From: Sulfitobacter marinus
GTDB lineage: Bacteria > Pseudomonadota > Alphaproteobacteria > Rhodobacterales > Rhodobacteraceae
DNA length: 64,000 nt
Reading direction: 5' to 3'
Assembly: GCF_900116285.1 (NCBI RefSeq)
Contig: NZ_FPAJ01000006.1
Location: forward strand, 102,778-166,777
The notes beneath the pieces are model-generated. The model was not told the DNA's origin. It ran no database searches and saw nothing but the letters and a program-made list of their open reading frames with translations. Shown here in pieces: positions 1 through 8,462 of the stretch (position 1 is the first letter of the stretch; every line of letters begins with the position of its first letter). The position numbers were made by a program, and so were the translations under genes.

Positions 1-368
1 ACTGGGTCACAGGCCGGTGATTCAATAAGCTGGTGAGGGCAGGGGGGCGTGCCAAGCGCTACCTTGGGTTCGTTAGGCGGGCCGGGTATCACCCGTAGAT
101 ATATACGTGCCGCGCTGACGGCACAGGCGATTCTTGCTAAAGCCCCCTCCACCAGCCACCCGTTCGCAAAAACAGCCATTCTCACACGGCGAACGGTTAA
201 CCAACCTATACGGAGGGATAGTCCCACGGCCAAATGCATCGTTTTTCTAGCCAGCCGGGGGCGAGACTCGGCGGCGAACCCTCTTCTAAAAGCGTCTCAT
301 GACTGATGCGAACGAACGCATCCCCTCGGCCAATCAAGGGCCAAACCTAAAATTGGGAAGAGAATGAG
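1..368. other. Upstream region of the polysaccharide operon, no convincing gene
   Basis: I see no coding sequence that resembles a known family here. The only reading frame of note (49-306, plus strand) has an unremarkable composition and no ribosome binding site. A GTGCCG/CGGCAC stem-loop with a six-base loop lies at 107-124. The stretch probably holds the promoter and leader of the operon that begins at 369, but I could not match it to a known riboswitch class. Confidence 0.5.
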
Positions 369-1592
369 ATGGACCATAAAATGAAAAATGTTCTGGTAGT
401 AGGGGGCGACGGTTTTTGCGGATGGCCCACAGCATTGCACCTGTCGCAGCTGGGCCACAGCGTCACCATCGTGGATAATTTGTCGCGCCGTAGAATCGAC
501 GATGATCTCGGCGCGAACAGCCTGACGCCGATCCAGCCAATTGATGTTCGCATCGCGGCATGGCACGAGGCCACCGGGAAAACCATCGGCTTTGAACATA
601 TCGATGTCGCCCTAGAGTATGACCGTTTTGAAGCACTGTTGGCCGCACTTAAGCCCGACACAGTGATCCATTTTGCCGAGCAGCGCGCCGCCCCATATTC
701 CATGAAAGGGATCAGTGAAAAGCGTTATACGGTCGATAACAACATTGGCGCGACGCATAACTTGCTGGCCGCTATCACCAACCTGAACCTTGATACCCAC
801 ATCGTTCATCTGGGCACTATGGGCGTCTATGGCTATGACGATGACGGCATGGAAATCCCCGAGGGCTATCTGAAGGTTTACATCCCCGGCGATGAAAAAC
901 AGATCTTCCAGCGTGAAATTCTGTATCCGACAAACCCCGGCAGCGTTTACCACATGACGAAATCGATGGACCAGATATTGTTCCAATTTTACGCCAAGAA
1001 CGATCATCTTCGGATCACTGACCTACATCAAGGGATCGTTTGGGGTACGCAAACCGAAGAAACCAAACTGGACGACCGCTTGATGAACCGGTTCGATTAT
1101 GACGGTGATTACGGTACGGTTTTGAACCGCTTTTTGATGCAATCGGCGGTGGGTCATCCGCTGACGGTGCATGGCACAGGCGGGCAGACACGGGCGTTTA
1201 TCCACATCCAGGACACAGTGAAATGCCTTGCCCTTGCTGTTGAGAACCCCCCGCAAGAGCGTAACAAAGTCAAAATCCTGAACCAGATGACCGAAACACA
1301 CACTGTGCGCCATCTGGCTGGACTGGTGGCTGATGCGACGGGTGCGCCTGTAGCGAATGTTGAAAATCCGCGCAATGAGGCAGCTGAAAACGGGCTGCGT
1401 GTTTCCAACGAAACGTTCATTTCCCTTGGGTTGCAGCCAATCACTTTGGCGCAAGGTCTGTGTGAAGAAACCCAGCAGATCGCACAACGGTTCGCAGATC
1501 GGTGCCGCATGGATATGATCCCATGCGTTTCGACCTGGACCGACAACCAACGTCCCGGCCTGGTCCCCTCGTCTGCCGTGGCGGCCGCTTAA
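369..1592 (+). CDS. sqdB: NAD-dependent epimerase, UDP-sulfoquinovose synthase-like (SqdB/SQD1 family)
   Basis: An extended SDR enzyme of 407 aa. The family converts UDP-glucose and sulfite to UDP-sulfoquinovose, the sulfonated sugar donor for sulfolipid. Visible signatures are the NAD-binding GGDGFCGW at about residues 12-19, the HFAEQRAAPYSM block at 101-112 that is characteristic of SQD1, the catalytic Thr150 in LGTMGVYG, Tyr194 and Lys198 in YHMTK, and AVGHPLTVHGTGGQTR near 260-275. Length fits bacterial SqdB. A start at 381 (MKNVLV) is also possible. It leads an operon with BcsB-like and BcsA-like genes rather than with sulfolipid genes sqdD or sqdX, so the product may feed a polysaccharide. 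The family call is firm; the role is inferred. Confidence 0.88.
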   Translation: MDHKMKNVLVVGGDGFCGWPTALHLSQLGHSVTIVDNLSRRRIDDDLGANSLTPIQPIDVRIAAWHEATGKTIGFEHIDVALEYDRFEALLAALKPDTVIHFAEQRAAPYSMKGISEKRYTVDNNIGATHNLLAAITNLNLDTHIVHLGTMGVYGYDDDGMEIPEGYLKVYIPGDEKQIFQREILYPTNPGSVYHMTKSMDQILFQFYAKNDHLRITDLHQGIVWGTQTEETKLDDRLMNRFDYDGDYGTVLNRFLMQSAVGHPLTVHGTGGQTRAFIHIQDTVKCLALAVENPPQERNKVKILNQMTETHTVRHLAGLVADATGAPVANVENPRNEAAENGLRVSNETFISLGLQPITLAQGLCEETQQIAQRFADRCRMDMIPCVSTWTDNQRPGLVPSSAVAAA

Positions 1593-1601
1593 TCTAGCGG
1601 A

Positions 1602-1643
1602 CCGGACCGCAAACATCGTCCAGCGTCGATGTTTGCGGTCCGG
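1602..1643 (+). other. Strong intergenic hairpin between sqdB-like and bcsB-like genes
   Basis: Perfect 17-bp inverted repeat: CCGGACCGCAAACATCG at 1602-1618 pairs with 1627-1643, leaving an 8-base loop TCCAGCGT. It fills most of the 73-bp gap between two genes of one operon. No T-run follows on the plus strand, so it is more likely an RNA stability or processing element, or a partial attenuator, than a classical terminator. Confidence 0.75.
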
Positions 1644-1665
1644 GTGGCCAGATTGGAATTGAAAA

Positions 1666-3237
1666 ATGCGTTTGATCGGCATCGGATTGTTGGCGTTTGT
1701 TTTGATGGGCGCAGCATTTACCCTGTCTTATCTTGATGCTTGGCAGCGTGGCATGCACCACGTCAGGGGCCTTGTGAACGGACCGCAGCTTGTGTTTGAA
1801 ACCAGTGCCCCGTTGCAATCAAAGTTTGGCTCGAACGAGACTGTGATTTACCGCGGCGACACGGCAACCCCCATCATTCTGTCCGGTTTGCCAGCTTACC
1901 AAAACGCCATATTCGGGTTGCCCGTCGATACGCGTCCCACCGAAGGTTACCTTCAAATTGATGCGACATATCAAGTTCTTAGCGAAGTCGAAGGCACCTT
2001 GCGCATCTCGCTGAACGGGACCCGCCGCGCCGAAGTATTGCTGCGCCCGGGCGAGGTTAAGAAATCCGTCCAAATTATTCTTACGCCCGCAGACCTTGCT
2101 GGCGACAAAATCGAGGTTTCATTTAGCATGATCGGTGAACGGCCCAACGCAGGATGTAGCGCTGAAACCAGCCAGGTCGCCACGGTCGAGATCGAGCCGA
2201 GCAGCGCGCTTTTCCTTGCATTGGATAGCCCGATCGAGAGCGCACGCGACCGGATGATTTCGTCAAGCGGGGCCGCGACTGTGGGATGGTCACCGTGGTT
2301 TACGGCGACCCGTAGAACGAACCAGATGATCGCAGCGGCGCAGTTGGTGCGCCGTAATACCAAGGTTAACTTTGTCGCGGGGAATGCGGCCAACGTGCTG
2401 ACCACGCCCGAGCTGAAAATCCTGGCCGCTGAAGAAGGCCCCATCGTAGAGCCGCCCAAACAGTGGCCATTGGCCGTTGCAGCCACAGGGCCGAACGCGG
2501 GCCTGCGTCGGTTCCAGCGCCGGGTCAGCTGGCGCACCCGCTATGATCTGACGGAATACGAAGCCTATGAAATGCCCGCGACGTTTGATTTCGACCTGCT
2601 GCTCGGGTTTTTGGATGCGGATGCCTATTGGACTGTAACAACATCGCTGAATGGCCGCGTTGTGCAGATGGATAAGGTGCCAGTCGGCGATACGTCATTT
2701 GGTGCCACGGTTGAATTGCCCGCCGATCTGCATGAAGCGGTGAATGTGATCGAAGTCAGGGCCTCGTCCTCGCAACTGCTGGTCGGTGTGTGCAACAACG
2801 GGCCCGAGCTGATTGCGGAAATGCAACCGGATGCGCAACTGATTGGTGGCGGTCCCAGCTATCTGGGAAAACTGTCCGAGCTGCGCACGATATTGGCCAA
2901 ACGCGCCAACGTCGGCATGCCCGAGGTGCCCGCGCTGACGCCCGCAGAAGCCGAGGCGGTCGCCTTGCTGATCGCCGCAGTGTTGCCTGAAGAGATGAAA
3001 ATCAAAAAGGCACCGCAATGGGCCAACATCACACCGTTCAGTCGTGCTGATTTGGCTGTGCTGAGCCTTGAGGACGACGGCACCGAAAACGGCTGGCTTG
3101 TTTATACGCATCAAGATGACGACGAGATTATTGCGCAACCTGTGTCTGACGCGGCGATTGCGGCGCTAAAGCTTAATCCTGTGACCGGCATTCTGGTGCA
3201 GTTTTCACAGGCGCAATCGCCGCAGGATGACCAATGA
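1666..3237 (+). CDS. BcsB-like membrane-anchored periplasmic polysaccharide synthase subunit
   Basis: This 523-aa protein has an N-terminal hydrophobic segment (about residues 1-22) followed by a long, probably periplasmic beta-rich region. Its layout resembles the carbohydrate-binding and flavodoxin-like repeats of the cellulose synthase subunit BcsB (two similar halves, each with SLNG-type strands near 115 and 335). It is shorter than typical BcsB (about 700-750 aa) and I see no C-terminal membrane helix, so it may be a reduced member. It overlaps the following glycosyltransferase by 4 bp (ATGA), the usual sign of co-translation with a BcsA-like partner. It likely guides the nascent glycan through the periplasm. 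Family membership rests on pattern and context. Confidence 0.65.
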   Translation: MRLIGIGLLAFVLMGAAFTLSYLDAWQRGMHHVRGLVNGPQLVFETSAPLQSKFGSNETVIYRGDTATPIILSGLPAYQNAIFGLPVDTRPTEGYLQIDATYQVLSEVEGTLRISLNGTRRAEVLLRPGEVKKSVQIILTPADLAGDKIEVSFSMIGERPNAGCSAETSQVATVEIEPSSALFLALDSPIESARDRMISSSGAATVGWSPWFTATRRTNQMIAAAQLVRRNTKVNFVAGNAANVLTTPELKILAAEEGPIVEPPKQWPLAVAATGPNAGLRRFQRRVSWRTRYDLTEYEAYEMPATFDFDLLLGFLDADAYWTVTTSLNGRVVQMDKVPVGDTSFGATVELPADLHEAVNVIEVRASSSQLLVGVCNNGPELIAEMQPDAQLIGGGPSYLGKLSELRTILAKRANVGMPEVPALTPAEAEAVALLIAAVLPEEMKIKKAPQWANITPFSRADLAVLSLEDDGTENGWLVYTHQDDDEIIAQPVSDAAIAALKLNPVTGILVQFSQAQSPQDDQ

Positions 3238-5075
3238 CTGCGGTAGAAGCGACAGATAACCGCGACCAGATCACATTTGTATCGGTCGACAGCGCTCCGA
3301 AAAAGTTTGCAGGGCCTGTCTCGCAGCTGCGCGCCCCAGCGATGCTGGCGGTGTTCTGCGTCATCTCGGCGGTGTTGCTGTGGTTGGTGAACACGCCCAC
3401 GGGCAGCGTGATGTTCCCCAACTGCGATATCGTTTTTTCCCCCTACGAGGGGCGCCACGCGGTTGCGGTGCGCATTTTTATCATTTCGTTTTTCATCTCT
3501 TTCGCGGTGTTCTCATCGGCGGGGTGGAAAGGCAAAACGCTGTTCGCATTTGATTTGGTGCTGACATACGGCTTCGTTTGCGGGATCTTCGATCTGGCAA
3601 ATGCCGTGTTGGAAGATACGCTTTCCGTGGCCTATTCCCTGCATTTCAGCGCCTTCTTGTCAGGCCTACTGGGGTTTGCGGTCTATTCATTCAAGCTGCT
3701 TGAACGCGGGCGGATGCCGATGCGTATTCGTATTGAACATCGTCCTACCAGCAACAAAAAGGCGCTGCTGCGGCTGGCTGTGGTGACGCTGATCGCGGCG
3801 CTTGTGTCCGCCAGTTTAGGCAGCATGGATTTGTGGATCGTCCAAGAAATGCGCCGCCTGACCTTGCTGGGCGGGATCGGGCCGGGTGTGTTTTTGTTCC
3901 TGCCAACGCTGTTTGCCCAGCTGTATATCCTGGCGATTTACGATGTGAAAACCGCAAAACGCGCCGATTTCCGGCCGCCGGTCAGCATCATTGTGCCCGC
4001 CCATAACGAACAATACATCATCGAGAATACGATCAAGGCCATGGACAAAGCCGCCGCCCATTATCGGGGCGAGGTGCATATTTTGATCATGAATAACAAT
4101 TCCACGGATGAGACAGAAAGCATCGCCCGCGAGACATTGGCAGCCTGCAGGGCAGCAAAAGGGCGGGTGATCAACGTTCCCAAACCGGGAAAATCGAACG
4201 CGTTGAACGCCGGGCTGGATGCGACGGAGACAGAGTTTTTGGTGCGGGTCGATGCCGATACTCTGGTGGGCGAAGACAACCTGACGCGAGCGATGGCGTA
4301 TTTTTCGGACCCGACCGTCGGGGTGGTGGGCGGCGTGCCCGTGCCGCCGGGTGGTGCCTTGTTTGACCGGGCGCGTTTGCTCGAGGTTTTGGTTAAGCAC
4401 GGGTTTTATTCGGTTGCCATGGGTGCAGTGAACGGGGTTGTCGGTATTCCGGGCATGTTCGTGGTCTACCGTACAGAACACCCGCGCTATCTGGGCGGCT
4501 TTGTCGAGGGGATGAACGGCGAAGACACCGATATTTCCCTGCGCATCGGAGAATTGGGCTTTCGCTCTGTGGTGGATCCAAAGCTTAGATATGTGTCCGA
4601 AGTGCCGTCGTCCTATGCCCATATGCGCGAGCAGCGGATGCGGTGGTTTCGGTCGATTTATCACATCAGTTCGCGGTGCCGTGATCTGATTTATTCGGAT
4701 TGGATGACCCTGCGGGGCAAAATGATCTTGCCCTATATGCTGATCAATTCCGGACGCCGCGCGATGTTGGTCCCGCTGATCTTGTTCGGTTGCATCGAAT
4801 ACGGTTTCGGCTTCAACCCTGACAGCCCGCTCGTGTGGCAATCAATCGTGGCAGTCACCACGGGGGCACCGGCGATCATTGCGGTCATATCATCATTCCT
4901 GAACGGCGTGCCCAAGGGCGTGATCTGCTTGCCTGAATACCTGATTTTCCGGATTTTGCGCGCCTATTTCACGCTTGAATCGATGATGAGCATCTTGATC
5001 AAAACCGAGGGTGAAAACCTCGAGATTGCCTTTAAGCGCGACATCGTCCCCAGCACACCTTTGAGGGTCGCATGA
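3234..5075 (+). CDS. Processive family 2 glycosyltransferase, cellulose synthase (BcsA)-like
   Basis: A 613-aa inner-membrane GT2 enzyme. Hydrophobic helices lie at about 35-52, 78-95, 105-122, 135-153, 180-196 and 213-236. The catalytic domain starts at SIIVPAHNEQ (251-260). Asp292 in NNNSTDET, the DAD motif 340-342, GEDTD near 429-433 and the processivity motif QRMRW (467-471) are all present, as in BcsA and hyaluronan synthase. More helices follow. I see no PilZ domain, so direct c-di-GMP control as in BcsA is not indicated. It sits between the BcsB-like gene and an exported beta-rich protein with 4-bp overlaps on both sides. The polymer is unknown; the linked SqdB-like enzyme hints at a sulfonated or otherwise modified sugar donor. 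Confidence 0.87.
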   Translation: MTAVEATDNRDQITFVSVDSAPKKFAGPVSQLRAPAMLAVFCVISAVLLWLVNTPTGSVMFPNCDIVFSPYEGRHAVAVRIFIISFFISFAVFSSAGWKGKTLFAFDLVLTYGFVCGIFDLANAVLEDTLSVAYSLHFSAFLSGLLGFAVYSFKLLERGRMPMRIRIEHRPTSNKKALLRLAVVTLIAALVSASLGSMDLWIVQEMRRLTLLGGIGPGVFLFLPTLFAQLYILAIYDVKTAKRADFRPPVSIIVPAHNEQYIIENTIKAMDKAAAHYRGEVHILIMNNNSTDETESIARETLAACRAAKGRVINVPKPGKSNALNAGLDATETEFLVRVDADTLVGEDNLTRAMAYFSDPTVGVVGGVPVPPGGALFDRARLLEVLVKHGFYSVAMGAVNGVVGIPGMFVVYRTEHPRYLGGFVEGMNGEDTDISLRIGELGFRSVVDPKLRYVSEVPSSYAHMREQRMRWFRSIYHISSRCRDLIYSDWMTLRGKMILPYMLINSGRRAMLVPLILFGCIEYGFGFNPDSPLVWQSIVAVTTGAPAIIAVISSFLNGVPKGVICLPEYLIFRILRAYFTLESMMSILIKTEGENLEIAFKRDIVPSTPLRVA

Positions 5076-5995
5076 AGGTTTCAATTCATATTCTACGCGC
5101 TTTGGCGCTGGCAATTTGCGCGGGGTCTTGGGGCAATCAAGCGGCGGCGGAGTTCAAGATGACGGGGGTTGCTGATCTGGCGTTTGGCGTGGAATCCAAA
5201 TTGCTGGGCGAGGGGGATGCACAGCGTTTGGACCTTGCGAATGTCGCAAGCGTGGACGCGAGGATGAAGTTCAGCAATCGCATTGGGGCAGGGCGGGTGC
5301 TGTCGTTTGGCGTGGGGCTTGAGGCGAGCGCATACCCGTCAGAAGACACGAGCGACAAAGTCGCGTTGGCCTTTACGGGCAGCTATCAGCTCAACTTGGA
5401 CGCTGCGAAGAAATGGCAGGCACGTGCGTTTTTCAAACAGAAGTTTTCGCGCGCGCAAGGCACCTTGGCCTTTTCCCGCACCCGCATCGGCGCGCGGGTT
5501 CAATACAAACATAACCCGGCCCATACGACCCGTGCGCAGATGCGTTTTGGCCATCGCAACCACAACGAGGATTTGCTGAGAGGTTATGATCAAGGGGAGC
5601 TTTTCGTGGGTGTGACCCACCAATATCGTCCCAGCAAGGACCGCCTGATGCTCGCGGCAACGCTATATGGCGAACTGCGCCGCGCTGACGAAAGCAAGTA
5701 TAGCTACGACGAAATCGGGGGGCGTTTGATTGCAAGCCTTCCCTTGTCGGAGAAGACCCTTGTGTCGGGCCGTATCGCAGCATTTACCCGTAATTATGAC
5801 GGCGCGTTTTCCAACCAGTTCAACGTCGCGCGTGCGGACAAACGTATTTCGGCGAAGGTGCAAATTGACCGGCGGTTTTCCAACCGTTTGCGTGGGTCGG
5901 CCTATGTCGGGTGGGAGAGGAACGAGTCAAATATCGCGGCGCGCGCCTATGGCGGCCCGGTGGCGGGGCTTGGCCTGCGTATGTCGTGGGATTAG
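5072..5995 (+). CDS. Exported beta-rich protein, possible outer-membrane barrel of the polysaccharide system
   Basis: This 307-aa protein carries a signal peptide (about residues 1-26, ending QAAA). The remainder alternates polar and hydrophobic residues with many Arg, Tyr and Gly, and reads like repeated amphipathic strands, for example VGVTHQYRPSKDRLMLAATL and LRGSAYVGWERNES. This suits an outer-membrane beta-barrel, though the C-terminus ends SWD rather than a terminal Phe. It overlaps the glycosyltransferase by 4 bp and closes the operon, the position where cellulose-type systems encode the export channel. I do not recognise the exact family. Confidence 0.6.
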   Translation: MKVSIHILRALALAICAGSWGNQAAAEFKMTGVADLAFGVESKLLGEGDAQRLDLANVASVDARMKFSNRIGAGRVLSFGVGLEASAYPSEDTSDKVALAFTGSYQLNLDAAKKWQARAFFKQKFSRAQGTLAFSRTRIGARVQYKHNPAHTTRAQMRFGHRNHNEDLLRGYDQGELFVGVTHQYRPSKDRLMLAATLYGELRRADESKYSYDEIGGRLIASLPLSEKTLVSGRIAAFTRNYDGAFSNQFNVARADKRISAKVQIDRRFSNRLRGSAYVGWERNESNIAARAYGGPVAGLGLRMSWD

Positions 5996-6027
5996 AAATC
6001 CGCCAATCCTCCCAGATGGCGGGTCAG

Positions 6028-6066
6028 GCCCATTGCCCAATCGCATAACGCGTCAGGGCAATGGGC
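6028..6066. terminator. Candidate bidirectional terminator
   Basis: GCCCATTGCCC at 6028-6038 is perfectly complementary to GGGCAATGGGC at 6056-6066, with a 17-base loop. It lies between the convergent ends of the polysaccharide operon (stop 5995) and the MBL hydrolase gene (stop 6081). No strong T-run is present on either side. Confidence 0.55.
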
Positions 6067-6080
6067 GTATGCCGCGGGAT

Positions 6081-6950
6081 TTATCTGCTTTCAAAGTAGT
6101 TAAGCGGCACTTTCAGGTAGGACCGTCCGTTGTCTTCGGGTGCGGGGACGCGGCCGCCTCGGATGTTCACCTGTAGGGCGGCAAGCATCAACTTTGGCAG
6201 GGCGAGTGTCGCATCACGGGCGTCCCGCACGGCGCGATATTCAGCTTCGGTCGGGTTGTCCTTCCAATGAATATTGTTGGCGCGATGCTGTGCGACAGTC
6301 GCCTCGCAGGCGGCGGGCCGGCCTGGTGCATAGTCGTGGCCGACAAAGACGCGGGTATGTTCGGGCAGGGCCAGAATAGCGGCGATACTGTTGTAGAGCT
6401 CGCCTGAGTTGCCGCCCGGAAAATCGGCGCGCGAGCTGCCGCTGTCGGGCATCATCAACGTGTCATGAACAAAGGCCGCATCGCCCGCAACATAGGTGAT
6501 CGAGGCCAGCGTATGACCGGGTGAAAACATCACGGTCACAGGCACGTTGCCCACCATGAATGTATCACCGTCGGCGAACAGGTTATCCCATTGACTGCCG
6601 TCGGTGGGGAAATCATCGGGCAGATTATAGATGCCCTGCCAGAGGTTTTGAACGCCCGTTACCTTTTCGCCGATCGCAGTTTTCGCACCTGTTTCGGCTT
6701 TCAGCCACGGCCCGGCGGAAAAGTGATCGGCATGGGGATGCGTATCGAGGATCCATTCCAGATCAATCCCGGTTTCGCGGATATAGCGCAAAATCTGCTC
6801 CGCGTTTTTGGTAGACGTTGCACCGGCCAGAGGATCGAAATCAAGCACGGGATCAACGACGGCCCCTTTCATGGTGTCGGGATCGTGAAAAACATATTGC
6901 CAACTACCGGTTGGTTCGTCCCAGAAACTTTTTACGACTGGATTGATCAT
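6081..6950 (-). CDS. MBL-fold metallo-hydrolase (Blh/ETHE1-like)
   Basis: A 289-aa metallo-beta-lactamase-fold protein of the glyoxalase II/persulfide dioxygenase-like group. The metal-binding motif THPHADH is near residues 63-69, with later ligands in FSPGHT and the VGHDY segment. The start MINPVV at 6950 was chosen because the longer frame upstream adds 30 residues with no family character. The gene follows dps by 62 bp on the same strand, so it probably shares the OxyR-controlled promoter. In relatives this type handles glutathione persulfide or related sulfur species, which suits an oxidative or sulfur stress context. The substrate is not proven by sequence. Confidence 0.8.
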   Translation of the reverse strand: MINPVVKSFWDEPTGSWQYVFHDPDTMKGAVVDPVLDFDPLAGATSTKNAEQILRYIRETGIDLEWILDTHPHADHFSAGPWLKAETGAKTAIGEKVTGVQNLWQGIYNLPDDFPTDGSQWDNLFADGDTFMVGNVPVTVMFSPGHTLASITYVAGDAAFVHDTLMMPDSGSSRADFPGGNSGELYNSIAAILALPEHTRVFVGHDYAPGRPAACEATVAQHRANNIHWKDNPTEAEYRAVRDARDATLALPKLMLAALQVNIRGGRVPAPEDNGRSYLKVPLNYFESR

Positions 6951-7012
6951 ATTCTTGTTCCATACTGATTGGGTTACGCGGTGGCCAAGCCTTGGTGGCT
7001 TGGCCGGGTGGA

Positions 7013-7456
7013 TCAACGGGTGCCCGCTTTCATCATCCACAACTCTTTTTCATGCCATTCCAGCCGGTCGGTCAAGATACCGGCGGAAACTTCGTCGCCC
7101 GCATCAGCGCTGACAGCGATGGCATCGCGCAGGGTGGTGGCAAGGGCCTCATGGGCGGCGATCAGTTTGCTGACCATATCGCCCGCAGATTGCGCAGGTG
7201 GGTCTTCTGGTCCAGCAAGCGCCATAAGCGCCGCGACGGTTCCCGGCGCATAGGCCCCTTGGGTGCGGATACGTTCGGCAATTTCATCCAGAGCGGCCCA
7301 CAGATTTTGATATTGCTGTTCAAACGTGGCGTGCAGTTGGCGGAAATTCGGGCCTTCTACATTCCAATGGTAACCGTGGGTTTGAACATACAAGCGGAAT
7401 GTTTTCCCCAAGACGTCGTTCAGGGCATCGATATTCTTTTGTGCTGAAGCTGTCAT
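7013..7456 (-). CDS. dps: Dps-family DNA-protecting ferritin
   Basis: A 147-aa ferritin-like protein. Dps forms dodecamers that oxidise Fe(II) with H2O2 and shield DNA. The hallmark TxGYHWNVEGPNF is near residues 26-38, followed by the helical FxxxYxxLWxxxDEIAERIR with ferroxidase Asp and Glu. The start at 7456 was chosen because AAGGA precedes it and the longer frame adds unrelated residues. It is transcribed divergently from oxyR across a 103-bp gap that carries an OxyR-type operator. A second, different Dps lies at 9241-9714. Confidence 0.9.
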   Translation of the reverse strand: MTASAQKNIDALNDVLGKTFRLYVQTHGYHWNVEGPNFRQLHATFEQQYQNLWAALDEIAERIRTQGAYAPGTVAALMALAGPEDPPAQSAGDMVSKLIAAHEALATTLRDAIAVSADAGDEVSAGILTDRLEWHEKELWMMKAGTR

Positions 7457-7520
7457 GTCTGCTGTCCTTTTGTCTTTGCTCCGATGACATTCAGATAGCA
7501 TCTGGACATAGATATGAGAA

Positions 7521-7557
7521 ATTGAATATATCTTTCTTTGATATAGAGGAAATCTAT
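7521..7557. promoter_or_regulatory. OxyR operator in the dps-oxyR divergent promoter
   Basis: The sequence fits the OxyR consensus of four tetranucleotides spaced by seven bases: ATTG (7521-7524), N7, CTTT (7532-7535), N7, ATAG (7543-7546), N7, CTAT (7554-7557). The two half-sites nearest oxyR are exact and the other two have one mismatch each. The site ends two bases before the oxyR start codon, so bound OxyR would cover its own start region (autorepression) while facing dps. Confidence 0.75.
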
Positions 7558-7559
7558 CA

Positions 7560-8462
7560 ATGATCACACTTCGGCAAATGCGGTATCTAACAGCGGTTGC
7601 TGATACGTTAAGTTTTTCGCGCGCTGCCGAGATCTGTTTCGTCACTCAACCCACGTTAAGCGCCGGGATAAAAGAACTTGAAGACCGGCTGGGCGTGCAG
7701 TTGGTCGAACGTACCCGGCGCAGCGTCATGCTGACCCCCGTAGGTAAAGAGCTGGCCATACGGGGACGGCGCTTGTTGTTGGACGCAGCCGAGATCGAGA
7801 TGGTAGCGCAGGCCCATAAAAATCCGTTCGCCGGTGACCTAAAGCTGGGCGCGATCCCCACCATTGGTCCGTACCTTCTGCCCCGTGCCATGCCGGCAAT
7901 CCGCGAAGCCTTTCCGAATTTGCACGTGTATCTGCGCGAAGAAATGACCGACAGCCTTATCGAAGGGTTGAACGCTGGGCGGCTTGATCTGTTGTTGATC
8001 GCGTTGCCGTTTGAGATCGGAAATCTAGAGACACTGCCGCTTTTTGACGACGGGTATCAGCTCGTTTCGCCGCCGGGGCGGCCCGTGTCTGACGGGGTCA
8101 AGGCATTGACCCAGGGCGGAGAACTGATGCTGCTTGAAAAGGGGCACTGTCTGCAACGGCATGCTTTGGAGGCCTATCCCGGGCGCATATCCGCAGACGA
8201 GGATAGTTTTGCCGCGACCAGTTTGACCACCTTGATCGCCATGGTGGCCGAGGGGTTGGGGATTACCCTTTTGCCAAATCTCGCTGTTCAGGCGGGGGTG
8301 ATTGGCAATGCTCAGGTGCAACTTACGCCGCTGCCCGATGCCTGCCCCCGTCAGGTGGTCCTTGTCTGGAGGCCGGGATCGGCGCGGGCCGCGGTTTTCA
8401 AAGAGCTTGGTGTATTGTTGCGTCAAGCCTATGAAAAGCAGCTGCTTGATCAGGATGGCTAA
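7560..8462 (+). CDS. oxyR: LysR-family hydrogen peroxide regulator OxyR-like
   Basis: A 300-aa LysR regulator with an N-terminal HTH (about 1-60, ending RSVMLTPVG) and a substrate-like domain. The peroxidatic-Cys block is recognisable as LLEKGHCLQRHALEAY at 191-206, with Cys197 matching Cys199 of E. coli OxyR. The residue nine positions later, normally the resolving Cys208, is Tyr206 here. The only other cysteines I see are near the HTH (Cys26) and the C-terminus. It is divergent from dps with an OxyR-type operator between them, which supports the assignment despite the missing resolving cysteine. Confidence 0.85.
   Translation: MITLRQMRYLTAVADTLSFSRAAEICFVTQPTLSAGIKELEDRLGVQLVERTRRSVMLTPVGKELAIRGRRLLLDAAEIEMVAQAHKNPFAGDLKLGAIPTIGPYLLPRAMPAIREAFPNLHVYLREEMTDSLIEGLNAGRLDLLLIALPFEIGNLETLPLFDDGYQLVSPPGRPVSDGVKALTQGGELMLLEKGHCLQRHALEAYPGRISADEDSFAATSLTTLIAMVAEGLGITLLPNLAVQAGVIGNAQVQLTPLPDACPRQVVLVWRPGSARAAVFKELGVLLRQAYEKQLLDQDG

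Noticed and set aside
107..124. Riboswitch in the leader of the polysaccharide operon
   Set aside because: There is one clear stem-loop, but no match to the conserved cores of GEMM or other classes that I could trace by eye.
49..306. 85-codon plus-strand frame at the window start
   Set aside because: No ribosome binding site, no family resemblance and a composition typical of a non-coding GC-rich leader.
3816..4841. 341-codon minus-strand frame opposite the GT2 glycosyltransferase
   Set aside because: It lies fully inside the GT2 gene, whose catalytic motifs are all intact. The frame is a shadow of GC-rich coding DNA, His- and Gln-rich without domain character.
3234..5075. c-di-GMP control of the BcsA-like enzyme through PilZ
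   Set aside because: The chain ends soon after the last membrane helices and no RxxxR plus DxSxxG motif is seen.
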